DNA of 14,919 nt from positions 1-14,919 of the forward strand of contig JAMBLH010000021.1 of the NCBI GenBank assembly GCA_023336875.1, written 5' to 3'. Positions 7,388 through 13,318 of this stretch are shown here, piece by piece (position 1 is the first letter of the stretch; every line of letters starts with the position of its first letter). Under the pieces are notes generated by a model. It was given only the letters and a program-made list of their open reading frames with translations, searched no databases and had not been told where the DNA came from. This stretch comes from Actinomycetes bacterium. GTDB taxonomy: Bacteria > Actinomycetota > Acidimicrobiia > Spongiisociales > UBA5794. The position numbers and the translations under genes were made by a program.

Positions 7388-8167
7388 ATGAGCGATGGAC
7401 CCAACCCTTTGGTCGCTGCGTGGAGCATGCTGTACGCAAGACGGCTCAGCGCTCCTCGTCCCAAGGGCAATATCGCCGTCGACCACGCACCTCTGGCAAG
7501 GGTTCTTGAGAGGCTTCAGTCACAAGGGGCGCGGTCGCTCGCGGAATCGTCTTCGGACCTCAAGGCATACCGCGACACGCTGTCGTTAATCGACCCTGAC
7601 GATCTAACGCCTCAGGAGTCACTCGCGTACTGGATCAACCTGTACAACGCGGGAGCCCTTCATCGTGCAGGCCAGGCGTACTCGGCGGCGCTTGAATCCA
7701 TACTCAGAGTGCCAGGAGCGTTCTCTGCACCGTGGGCAACCGTCGAAAGCGAGACGATGTCCCTCGACGACATCGAACATGGCAAGATCCGCAGGTTCGG
7801 TGATCCGCGGATCCACGGTGCACTCGTGTGCGGCTCGGTGTCCTGCCCGACGCTTCGCAACGAGCCGTTCAACGGTGCACTGCTCGACAAGCAACTCGAT
7901 GATCAGATGCGCACGTTCCTCGCGAGCGGGGGTGCCAGGCTCGACAAGTCGTCGAACACGCTGCATCTGTCGAGAGTTCTCATGTGGTACGGAGGGGACT
8001 TCGCCCGGCCGCGACGGATGCCGACCCTCCTACCTGCCGGTCCGTCGAGTCTCTCCATCGCAATGGTTCCATGGCTTGATCCCCACGACGCGGCGTATGT
8101 GATCGTAGAACAACCCAGGGTCGTCTTCGCTCCCTACGACTGGGGACTCGGCTGCTCCGTTGCCTGA
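7388..8167 (+). CDS. DUF547 domain-containing protein
   Basis: This 259-residue protein carries the DUF547 domain (PF04784), whose biochemical function is not established. Family hallmarks are SLAYWINLYNAGALH (78-92), HGALVCGSVSCPTL (143-156) and the C-terminal APYDWGLG (248-255). The paired cysteines C148 and C153, the conserved His143 and the asparagines near 84-87 could form a papain-like or metal site, but this is inference. No signal peptide or membrane helix is apparent, so a cytoplasmic location is likely. It lies 42 nt after nhaA on the same strand and may be read from the same transcript. No good Shine-Dalgarno was found before the ATG. Its last 34 nt overlap, on the other strand, the end of the small membrane protein gene. 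Confidence 0.88.
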   Translation: MSDGPNPLVAAWSMLYARRLSAPRPKGNIAVDHAPLARVLERLQSQGARSLAESSSDLKAYRDTLSLIDPDDLTPQESLAYWINLYNAGALHRAGQAYSAALESILRVPGAFSAPWATVESETMSLDDIEHGKIRRFGDPRIHGALVCGSVSCPTLRNEPFNGALLDKQLDDQMRTFLASGGARLDKSSNTLHLSRVLMWYGGDFARPRRMPTLLPAGPSSLSIAMVPWLDPHDAAYVIVEQPRVVFAPYDWGLGCSVA

Positions 8168-8775
8168 GCCGCCCTGCGGGCACCAAAGAGGAAGACCCCA
8201 ACGGCTGTGAACGCTGCAACGACGTCAAAGGGGAGCACAAATCTCATCAGATCTGGGGAGGATACGATCCACTCGCCGTCTGGACCGAATCCGACGTGAT
8301 CCAGATACGTCCATATCGACCACACGCACACGACACCGATGACAGCTCCACCCGCAACAGCCCACCTTCTGCCCCAGGCTCGATAGGCGCCTATCGTCAC
8401 CGCAGCGCCCACCCACGCAATGTCGAGCGCTGAGATCAACTGGAGGAACTGTGTCGACGGATCGAATCCAAGGGCTGCCGAGGACGCGAGGGTGACGAGC
8501 CCAACCGTACCCGTCACCAGCACCACAAGGCCGATGCCGCCGGCAATCAGTCTCACGAAGGGGCTCCAGCCAATTCCCGCAAACCACTGCGGCGTACCAA
8601 GTGGAACGAGCACGTTCGCAAGCATCAGACCAAAAGCAACCAGAACCGAGAGCTGCACAGTGAACGCGACCACAAGGTCTGCGCCCGGGTCGATGAGAAG
8701 CAGTGGAATGGCGAGCAGGAGCCCAGTAACCAACAAGGGCACGGTGCGAAGCAGGGCTCGCTCAATGGGGACCAT
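8134..8775 (-). CDS. Unknown multi-pass membrane protein
   Basis: I do not recognise this 213-residue protein. It has about six hydrophobic helices (roughly residues 10-28, 34-55, 72-95, 107-127, 137-156 and 177-200), an external-looking acidic loop near 157-175 and a hydrophilic Gln/Ser-rich tail. The ATG at 8775 is 1 nt after the methyltransferase TGA, so translation is probably coupled. The frame also stays open upstream to an ATG at 8868. That 31-residue extension lies inside the methyltransferase gene and reads as hydrophilic out-of-frame sequence, so the shorter start is preferred. The 3' end overlaps the convergent DUF547 gene by 34 nt. The hydrophobic pattern and tight packing support a real gene, but there is no clue to its substrate or role. 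Confidence 0.7.
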   Translation of the reverse strand: MVPIERALLRTVPLLVTGLLLAIPLLLIDPGADLVVAFTVQLSVLVAFGLMLANVLVPLGTPQWFAGIGWSPFVRLIAGGIGLVVLVTGTVGLVTLASSAALGFDPSTQFLQLISALDIAWVGAAVTIGAYRAWGRRWAVAGGAVIGVVCVWSIWTYLDHVGFGPDGEWIVSSPDLMRFVLPFDVVAAFTAVGVFLFGARRAAQATEQPSPQS

Positions 8776-8776
8776 G

Positions 8777-9655
8777 TCAGATGTGGACAGACCGCTTCCC
8801 TGTTCGGCCTTCCGTGATCCGACGCTCTGCAATATCGATGTATTCGGCATCGAGTTCATAACCGACATAGTGCCTATTCGATTCCACAGCTGCGACCGCG
8901 GTAGTGCCCGAGCCGAGGAAGGGATCGAGCACGAGGTCTCCTTCGAACGTATAAAGCTCGATCAATCGTCCTGGCAATTCAACAGGAAACGGTGCAGGAT
9001 GGCCGACCCGGCGCGCTGACTCTGGAAGGATGTTCCAGATCGACACGGTTGCTTCAAGGAACTCCTTCTTCGTAATCGTGTCCTTGCCTTTGCGTATCCG
9101 GGCGTAAGAGCCCTTCGACGCAACAATGACGTACTCATGGATGTCACGCAGTGTCGGGTTCTTGGCTGATTGCCAGGATCCCCACGCGCACGACCCACCA
9201 GCTGACTTCGCCTTCTGCCAGATGATCTCTCCCCTGAGGTCGAAACCGATCTCCGTGAGAAGTGCAGAGACATACTGGTTCAGGGGTATGTAGGGCTTCC
9301 TACCAAGGTTTGCGACGTTCACAGCCACCCGACCTCCGGGTTCAAGCACACGGAACGTCTCAAAGAACACGTCACGTAGAAGCTGGAGGTATTCGTCGAT
9401 ACCGAGGTCGTCGTCGTACTCCTTGCCAACGTTATAAGGCGGTGAAGTGACCATGAGAGCGACGCAGTTGTCCGGTATCTGATGCATCGACTCCGACGAG
9501 GCCTGAAAGAGGTGATCAACAATGGATGAGGGTGGGTCGACCAACTCACCAACATCGCGGTCTCCGTTGGCCACATGCATCTTGCGCGTGTAGAAGCCCG
9601 ATGCATCGTGTCCTTCGCGCTTGCCAGTCCCGAAACTGGTCGTACTTGTCGCCAT
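8777..9655 (-). CDS. DNA methyltransferase of the N4-cytosine/N6-adenine beta class
   Basis: This 292-residue enzyme of the PF01555 family transfers a methyl group from S-adenosylmethionine to an exocyclic amino group in DNA. Catalytic motif IV, SPPYN (71-75), comes first. The SAM-binding motif I, DPFLGSGTTAVAA (244-256), comes near the C-terminus, which is the beta-class order. Other family blocks are VLEPGGRVAVNVAN (103-116), the WGSW-to-RDIHEYVIV region (158-178) and YVGYELDAEYIDIAERR (263-279). Size and order are typical, so it should be active. The target base and site cannot be read from the sequence; SPPY fits either. No restriction endonuclease gene is adjacent in the window, so it looks solitary. 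An AGGAGG lies 4 nt before the ATG. A small membrane protein gene follows 1 nt after the stop. Confidence 0.93.
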   Translation of the reverse strand: MATSTTSFGTGKREGHDASGFYTRKMHVANGDRDVGELVDPPSSIVDHLFQASSESMHQIPDNCVALMVTSPPYNVGKEYDDDLGIDEYLQLLRDVFFETFRVLEPGGRVAVNVANLGRKPYIPLNQYVSALLTEIGFDLRGEIIWQKAKSAGGSCAWGSWQSAKNPTLRDIHEYVIVASKGSYARIRKGKDTITKKEFLEATVSIWNILPESARRVGHPAPFPVELPGRLIELYTFEGDLVLDPFLGSGTTAVAAVESNRHYVGYELDAEYIDIAERRITEGRTGKRSVHI

Positions 9656-9659
9656 GCTG

Positions 9660-9665
9660 CCTCCT
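9660..9665 (-). promoter_or_regulatory. Strong Shine-Dalgarno of the DNA methyltransferase
   Basis: AGGAGG on the minus strand lies 4 nt before the ATG at 9655. It settles the start and contrasts with several neighbouring genes that have no Shine-Dalgarno. Confidence 0.7.
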
Positions 9666-9722
9666 CACGCGGGACGGTAGCACTCCATGACGTCTGGCTT
9701 ACGGCTATCCGCTCCCCGCGAT

Positions 9723-10547
9723 CTAGGAAACCACCGCCTTGTAGGAGCCAAGATTCAGAAGACTGGCGGCGTTTGCAGGCGGTGGGTCGAGCACACGTGC
9801 CAGACCCTCAGGTCCGGGCGAGTGCACAAGGTCGATGAAGAACCGATAGTTCCACGCGACACCGGCGGGTCTCGACTCGATTCGGGTGAGGTTCGCACCG
9901 CGAAGACCCAGTTCCGTGAGCACAAGGGCGAGTGACCCAGGCGTATGCGATCCGGTGACGACGATCGTGGTCTTGTCGTCGTCCTCATCTACAACTGGGT
10001 CACCAACGGCGAGGACCACGAATCGCGTCGTGTTGTGGTCCTTGTCGAGCACGTGGTCGAGCAGCACATCGAGGCCATGCGCCGCGCCGGCACGTGGAGG
10101 AGCAAGCGCTGCAACAGACGGATCGCCAGCCTCGGCAACCTGTCGGACCGCACCCGCTGTATCGTGGGTTGGAACGGGATCGATCCCCAGGTTGAGCAGC
10201 ACGTGCTCTGCCTGGGCGAGCGCCTGAGGGTGGGATCGGACTTCGCGAATATCTTCGATCGAAGCACCTGGCACTCCGTGAAGCGTGTGGCGTACCTCAA
10301 CGAGGTGCTCGGCGAGAATTGAAAACCGCACGTGACTGGCGTCGCCTGGAAGCCGATCGAGCACTGGCAGAACCGATCCCGTTGTGGAGTTCTCCACCGG
10401 AACCACGAGACGGTCGACTTCGCCCCCCTCAAGCGCATCGAACGCGGTGGCAAAGCCACGGTGGCCGATGAACTCACCTTCGGAAAAGAGCTCTGTTGCG
10501 GCCCTGTAGCTATAACTGTGCGGTTCGCCCTGATACCCGATCTTCAT
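9723..10547 (-). CDS. pheA: Prephenate dehydratase
   Basis: The enzyme converts prephenate to phenylpyruvate in phenylalanine synthesis. This 274-residue, single-function form has no chorismate mutase domain. The catalytic domain begins MKIGYQGEPHSYS and has the family blocks VPVENSTTGSV (49-59), SHPQALAQ (105-112) and the T-R-F catalytic motif (174-176). The C-terminal ACT domain (193 on) has TPGSLALVL (202-210) and ESRP (224-227), the phenylalanine-binding signature, so feedback inhibition by phenylalanine is expected. I start at ATG 10547 because homologues begin at MKI. A GTG at 10571 would add eight residues, but it lies inside a heptamer repeat and lacks a Shine-Dalgarno. TACTGT lies 8 nt before the ATG and may give a near-leaderless mRNA. 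The DNA methyltransferase gene follows 67 nt downstream; no functional link is evident. Confidence 0.95.
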   Translation of the reverse strand: MKIGYQGEPHSYSYRAATELFSEGEFIGHRGFATAFDALEGGEVDRLVVPVENSTTGSVLPVLDRLPGDASHVRFSILAEHLVEVRHTLHGVPGASIEDIREVRSHPQALAQAEHVLLNLGIDPVPTHDTAGAVRQVAEAGDPSVAALAPPRAGAAHGLDVLLDHVLDKDHNTTRFVVLAVGDPVVDEDDDKTTIVVTGSHTPGSLALVLTELGLRGANLTRIESRPAGVAWNYRFFIDLVHSPGPEGLARVLDPPPANAASLLNLGSYKAVVS

Positions 10548-10558
10548 GGGAATACACA

Positions 10559-10579
10559 GTAGACGGTACACGGTAGACA
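10559..10579. repeat. Heptamer tandem repeat cluster A (3 units)
   Basis: Three consecutive 7-bp units read GTAGACG, GTACACG and GTAGACA on the plus strand. They lie across the alternative GTG start and just upstream of the preferred pheA ATG. Confidence 0.6.
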
Positions 10580-10591
10580 GAGGTTCAACCC

Positions 10592-10612
10592 GACGGCTGA
10601 TGGTCGATGGTT
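10592..10612. repeat. Heptamer tandem repeat cluster B (3 units)
   Basis: Three consecutive 7-bp units read GACGGCT, GATGGTC and GATGGTT. The core GAYGG differs from clusters A and C, but the period is the same. Degeneracy makes this the weakest of the three clusters. Confidence 0.45.
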
Positions 10613-10658
10613 ACGCTGCCAATTGTCATTTGCTCTTCTGATTGCTCAGAAGGCCGTC

Positions 10659-10674
10659 GTGTCGGGCCCGACAC
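10659..10674. promoter_or_regulatory. Perfect 16-bp palindrome, possible operator
   Basis: GTGTCGGGCCCGACAC is its own reverse complement, with no loop. It lies in the pheA/MFS gap, downstream of the MFS gene and upstream of pheA. It could be a site for a dimeric repressor of pheA. It lacks the loop and T-tract of an intrinsic terminator. The function is inferred only. Confidence 0.4.
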
Positions 10675-10701
10675 AAGCTTCTGTGAAGGGCTGAGGAAGC
10701 C

Positions 10702-10749
10702 GTCAGGCTTCAGATGTCAGCTATCAGCCTTCAGAGGAACCCTTCAGAG
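10702..10749. repeat. Heptamer tandem repeat cluster C (5 contiguous units plus 1)
   Basis: Contiguous 7-bp units share an NTCAGNN core: GTCAGGC, TTCAGAT, GTCAGCT, ATCAGCC and TTCAGAG (10702-10736). A sixth, TTCAGAG, follows 6 bp later (10743-10749). The segment 10728-10740 is repeated exactly at 10741-10753 (13 bp). The MFS stop codon lies inside the ATCAGCC unit, so the last residues of that protein are encoded by repeat DNA. Confidence 0.7.
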
Positions 10750-11908
10750 GAACAGAGTATCTACTGGCTGGGCGCTCGCGGACCCACATGATGAGCACTA
10801 CAGCAGCAATGATGTCCGCCCCGACGGCCGCGATCGCGGGTCCCGAGAGGCCAAACGTATCGAAGAGACTTGGACCCACAGCGGCGCCGATGCCTCGGGC
10901 GAGGCTCATTGCGACAACCATCCACGCCAGATAACGGGCGCGAGCAGATGGAACGAGCTCCGATGCGAGAGGGATCGAGGAAACGATGGTGAACTCGAAA
11001 CCGAAGAGCGCAATGGCGAGAAACGTAAGGCCCAGACCCATGTGACCGCGCGCAGGGACGAGAAGAGCGAATCCTGTCGCCGAAACCGCCAGTCCGATGA
11101 GTACAGCTCGGCGCTTCCCGATTCGATCGGTGAAGGCGAATGTTGCACCCTCCCCCGCGAGCTCTGATGCGCCGATGAGGAACGCGACGCCACCGAGAGC
11201 GACAAGTGACAGTCCGAAGGAGTTCTCGAGCCAAGCCCCGAATACCACGACAATCATCTCGGACGCAAGCGCGAAGAACCCGGCGACGAAGAGGAATGCA
11301 AGCCCTGAACGGTTGAATCGTGCTCGTCCGTGCCGAGAATCCACAACGGGGTGATCGGCATCGATGAATCGCGGGACCAGCACAAGTGCAATGACGCTCA
11401 GCACTCCAAATACCCAGAACGGGGTTACCCAGTCCGTCTTCGAGATCAGCCACCCGGTCGCCGGTGCCCCAATGAGAAGCGCTCCCGCCCAGGTGAACTC
11501 GAACACTGAGAGATATCTGGCTCGCTTCTCATACGGAACCCGGTCGGCGATATACGCCTGGGAGGAGACGTCGAACACGGGTTTCGCCAGACCGATAAGA
11601 GCGAAGCCGATGAGTGCGCCCACATATGCGCTGGTTACCGCCGTAACTGCAGAACCGGCAACGAACAGGAGCAGCCCTGTGACGATCAGTCGGTGCCGAC
11701 GCTCTCCGCTACCGACGACACGGGCTACCGCTGGCGTTGCCAAACCTGCGATGTGTCGAGCACTTATGAGAAGTGCGGCCTGCTGGAGTGGGACGCCAAG
11801 CCCACGGGCGATTGCGGGAAGGAAGGGGTACACAAACCTGAAAGCCGTGTTCATCACCAGCCGTTCGGCTGAGAGGAACCCAAGTGACGACCGAACCGGA
11901 TGTGGCAT
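10724..11908 (-). CDS. Major facilitator superfamily transporter
   Basis: This 394-residue membrane protein has about 12 hydrophobic helices in two six-helix halves joined by a charged loop (about 180-200, RFIDADHPVVDSRHGRARF), the standard MFS layout. An MFS-like A-motif appears as FTDRIGKRRAVLIG after the eighth helix, and a weaker ADRVPYEKRARYL lies in the first half. The N-terminal PFLPAIARGLGVPLQQAALL is typical of drug or sugar efflux-like members. The substrate cannot be assigned. Its ATG has no Shine-Dalgarno; TAGACT lies 6 nt before it, suggesting a leaderless transcript that starts just past the terminator of the upstream gene. The C-terminal tail (PLKGSSEG) is encoded by the heptamer repeat cluster, so the original stop may have been elsewhere. 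Confidence 0.9.
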   Translation of the reverse strand: MPHPVRSSLGFLSAERLVMNTAFRFVYPFLPAIARGLGVPLQQAALLISARHIAGLATPAVARVVGSGERRHRLIVTGLLLFVAGSAVTAVTSAYVGALIGFALIGLAKPVFDVSSQAYIADRVPYEKRARYLSVFEFTWAGALLIGAPATGWLISKTDWVTPFWVFGVLSVIALVLVPRFIDADHPVVDSRHGRARFNRSGLAFLFVAGFFALASEMIVVVFGAWLENSFGLSLVALGGVAFLIGASELAGEGATFAFTDRIGKRRAVLIGLAVSATGFALLVPARGHMGLGLTFLAIALFGFEFTIVSSIPLASELVPSARARYLAWMVVAMSLARGIGAAVGPSLFDTFGLSGPAIAAVGADIIAAVVLIMWVRERPASRYSVPLKGSSEG

Positions 11909-11914
11909 CCAACG

Positions 11915-11920
11915 AGTCTA
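11915..11920 (-). promoter_or_regulatory. Possible -10 box for a leaderless MFS transcript
   Basis: TAGACT on the minus strand ends exactly 6 nt before the MFS ATG at 11908, with no Shine-Dalgarno. Any -35 element would fall inside the hairpin of the upstream terminator, and none is recognisable. Confidence 0.4.
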
Positions 11921-11931
11921 GATAGGCGAAA

Positions 11932-11957
11932 GGTCCCCGAGTGTTCGCTCGGGGACC
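11932..11957 (-). terminator. Strong hairpin terminator after the DUF7144 gene
   Basis: A perfect 10-bp stem (GGTCCCCGAG with CTCGGGGACC) closes a 6-nt loop. On the minus strand it is followed by TTTCGCC, a short T-run. It lies 25 nt after the stop of the DUF7144 gene and separates it from the MFS gene. The weak T-tract is common in GC-rich actinobacteria. Confidence 0.75.
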
Positions 11958-11982
11958 CTTCGATTAGTGGTTTGTCTGACCT

Positions 11983-12414
11983 CTACGTCGTAGCGGGTGG
12001 CGGTGGCGGAGCCGCTACAACTTGGTGCTGGTGTACCTCTTTGCCGTGGACAGTGATCGCCCAGATCACGAATGCAGCGAGCACCATGATGGTGATCGAG
12101 TACCACGGGTAGTACGGAACCGTCGCGAACCCACCGACGAGCGCGAGTCCTGCGGCTACAACGCCCAGGATCCGTGCCCACATCTCTGCGTTGGCAATGC
12201 CCCACGCCACAAGGAACTGCACCACCGCAATGATCAACGTGATCCAACCCCAGGCACTGATGTCGATATACCACACCGTATCTGAAGTGACAATCAGCCA
12301 CTCGTGGTTGAGCAGAAGCGCCAATCCGTAAATCGTGTTGAACACACCCAAGACGATGAAGACCGTCGTTGCGAACAGAACCCAGCCGCTTCTTTCCTCT
12401 GTTGTACCTGCCAT
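11983..12414 (-). CDS. DUF7144 family membrane protein
   Basis: This 143-residue protein begins with the stretch typical of the actinobacterial DUF7144 family: a short polar head, then GWVLFATTVFIVLGVFNTIY. There are four membrane helices (about 11-32, 50-72, 78-97 and 104-124) with an Asn-Thr-Ile-Tyr-Gly pattern in the first and a conserved-looking WGW in the second. The tail is histidine-, valine- and proline-rich (PPPPPATT) and probably cytoplasmic. The function of the family is not known. A strong GGAGGT Shine-Dalgarno fixes the start, and a strong hairpin terminator follows the stop. It therefore looks like a single-gene transcription unit. Confidence 0.85.
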   Translation of the reverse strand: MAGTTEERSGWVLFATTVFIVLGVFNTIYGLALLLNHEWLIVTSDTVWYIDISAWGWITLIIAVVQFLVAWGIANAEMWARILGVVAAGLALVGGFATVPYYPWYSITIMVLAAFVIWAITVHGKEVHQHQVVAAPPPPPATT

Positions 12415-12421
12415 TTTCTGT

Positions 12422-12427
12422 ACCTCC
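12422..12427 (-). promoter_or_regulatory. Shine-Dalgarno of the DUF7144 gene
   Basis: GGAGGT on the minus strand lies 7 nt before the ATG at 12414. A TAATAT hexamer (12443-12448, minus strand) sits about 30 nt before the start and could be the -10 of its own promoter, but no matching -35 is visible. Confidence 0.65.
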
Positions 12428-12537
12428 TATGGACAGCGAGCGATATTACCACCTATCACCTTGGGAATCGTGTTCTGGCTAGGAGTATGGGTCTACAGCA
12501 CTCGACCGACGGGCACGGTGTCGACCAGATCGAATGC

Positions 12538-13272
12538 TCAGTCCCGGGCCGGGACACTCGTGGGATCTGTCGAGTCGACCACGCCGTGAAGGTTGCGTTG
12601 CACAGATGTGCCGTCCACCGAGAGCCTGTGCGGACCTGCCACCACCATCACCGAGACATTTCGGAGCGCCTTGGATACTCGCCACTGCGTGTACGCGCCA
12701 GCGCCCGAAACAATACGCGCCGGAGCGATGATCAAATCGTCGTCATTGATTCGACCGAGGATGTCACGGAGGTTGCTCGGCTCAGCCACAACCTCGAGGT
12801 TCGGATGCTCCTCAACCTTTGCTACTACTGCTTCGGGTTCGGGTGTGAACACCAGCATGGTCGCATCGCGATCGTTGCGCAGCCTCGTTCCAATCTCGAG
12901 TGCCAGCCACGTGTCCTCGGCACTCCAGTCCTCTCCAACCGTCCCAGTGAACACCACAATTCGGTTCCACGGTCGCAGGACCCTCACTGCTGCCGTTGGA
13001 ATCGGTGATCGCTCGAAAGGTATGAAGAAGCCCAAGAGACCATACACAATGGCGTTTGAACGGTTCTCCATAAACGCACGTATGTTGAATGAAAGTCCCG
13101 CAAGGAACATCAGGTAGAGCAGACCGATGTCACCGAGATCCGAAACGAGGCCTTCGATCGGGATCCACCCAAGCACGAAAGGGCCTGCGAACATCCCGAG
13201 GAAGATGAGACCGATCAGGCCGGGAAAACCGAAACGCTCCGCGATGATTGGACCGGCGATAATGATCGCCAA
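12538..13272 (-). CDS. Internally deleted CPA2-type cation/proton antiporter (probable remnant)
   Basis: With TTG 13272 as start this is 244 residues. Residues 1-86 match the N-terminus of Kef/CPA2-type Na+/H+ or K+/H+ exchangers: IAGPIIAERFGFPGLIGLIF, AGPFVLG, then GLLYLMFLAGLSFNI and the start of a fourth helix (YGLLGFFIPF). At about residue 87 the sequence jumps to ERSPIPTAAVRVLRPWNRI and a soluble alpha/beta domain that resembles the C-terminal universal-stress-like domain of full-length relatives. The rest of the membrane domain, roughly eight or more helices including the ion-binding aspartates, is missing. Transport is therefore impossible by the known mechanism. The frame is preserved. 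No ATG or GTG exists between the in-frame TAG at 13318-13320 and the TTG; an ATC at 13305 has a well-placed Shine-Dalgarno. It lies just after the EtfD-like gene. Confidence 0.72.
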   Translation of the reverse strand: MAIIIAGPIIAERFGFPGLIGLIFLGMFAGPFVLGWIPIEGLVSDLGDIGLLYLMFLAGLSFNIRAFMENRSNAIVYGLLGFFIPFERSPIPTAAVRVLRPWNRIVVFTGTVGEDWSAEDTWLALEIGTRLRNDRDATMLVFTPEPEAVVAKVEEHPNLEVVAEPSNLRDILGRINDDDLIIAPARIVSGAGAYTQWRVSKALRNVSVMVVAGPHRLSVDGTSVQRNLHGVVDSTDPTSVPARD

Positions 13273-13312
13273 CAGAAGAAGAAGCTGGACCTCGACCGCT
13301 TCGATGGTGGAG

Positions 13313-13318
13313 CCTTCC
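13313..13318 (-). promoter_or_regulatory. Shine-Dalgarno pointing to an ATC start for the antiporter remnant
   Basis: GGAAGG on the minus strand lies 7 nt before an in-frame ATC (13305-13303). Translation from there would give an N-terminus of 11 extra residues (EAVEVQLLLLL after the start), the usual shape for this family. The TTG at 13272 has no such element. Confidence 0.5.

Noticed and set aside
8776..8868. 31-residue N-terminal extension of the small membrane protein
   Set aside because: It lies inside the methyltransferase coding region in another frame and is hydrophilic; the ATG right after the methyltransferase stop is the more natural start.
8420..9019. Plus-strand open frame (199 aa) opposite the membrane protein and methyltransferase
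   Set aside because: It has a shadow composition, and it overlaps the ends of two better-supported genes.
8777..9655. Restriction-modification system
   Set aside because: No endonuclease or specificity gene is adjacent; only a methyltransferase and a membrane protein are seen.
10659..10674. Palindrome read as an intrinsic terminator of the MFS gene
   Set aside because: A loopless palindrome with no T-run on either side is a poor terminator; an operator or structural site is more likely.
10702..10749. CRISPR array
   Set aside because: The units are only 7 bp with no spacers, so this is a short tandem repeat and not a CRISPR.
12541..12555. GTCCCGG/CCGGGAC inverted repeat at the end of the antiporter remnant
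   Set aside because: It has a single-base loop, lies within coding sequence and has no T-tract, so I do not call it a terminator.
12304..13008. Plus-strand open frame (234 aa) opposite the antiporter remnant and the DUF7144 start
   Set aside because: It is Arg/His/Cys-rich and low in hydrophobic runs, covers parts of two supported genes and has no recognisable domain. I considered it because the antiporter is damaged.
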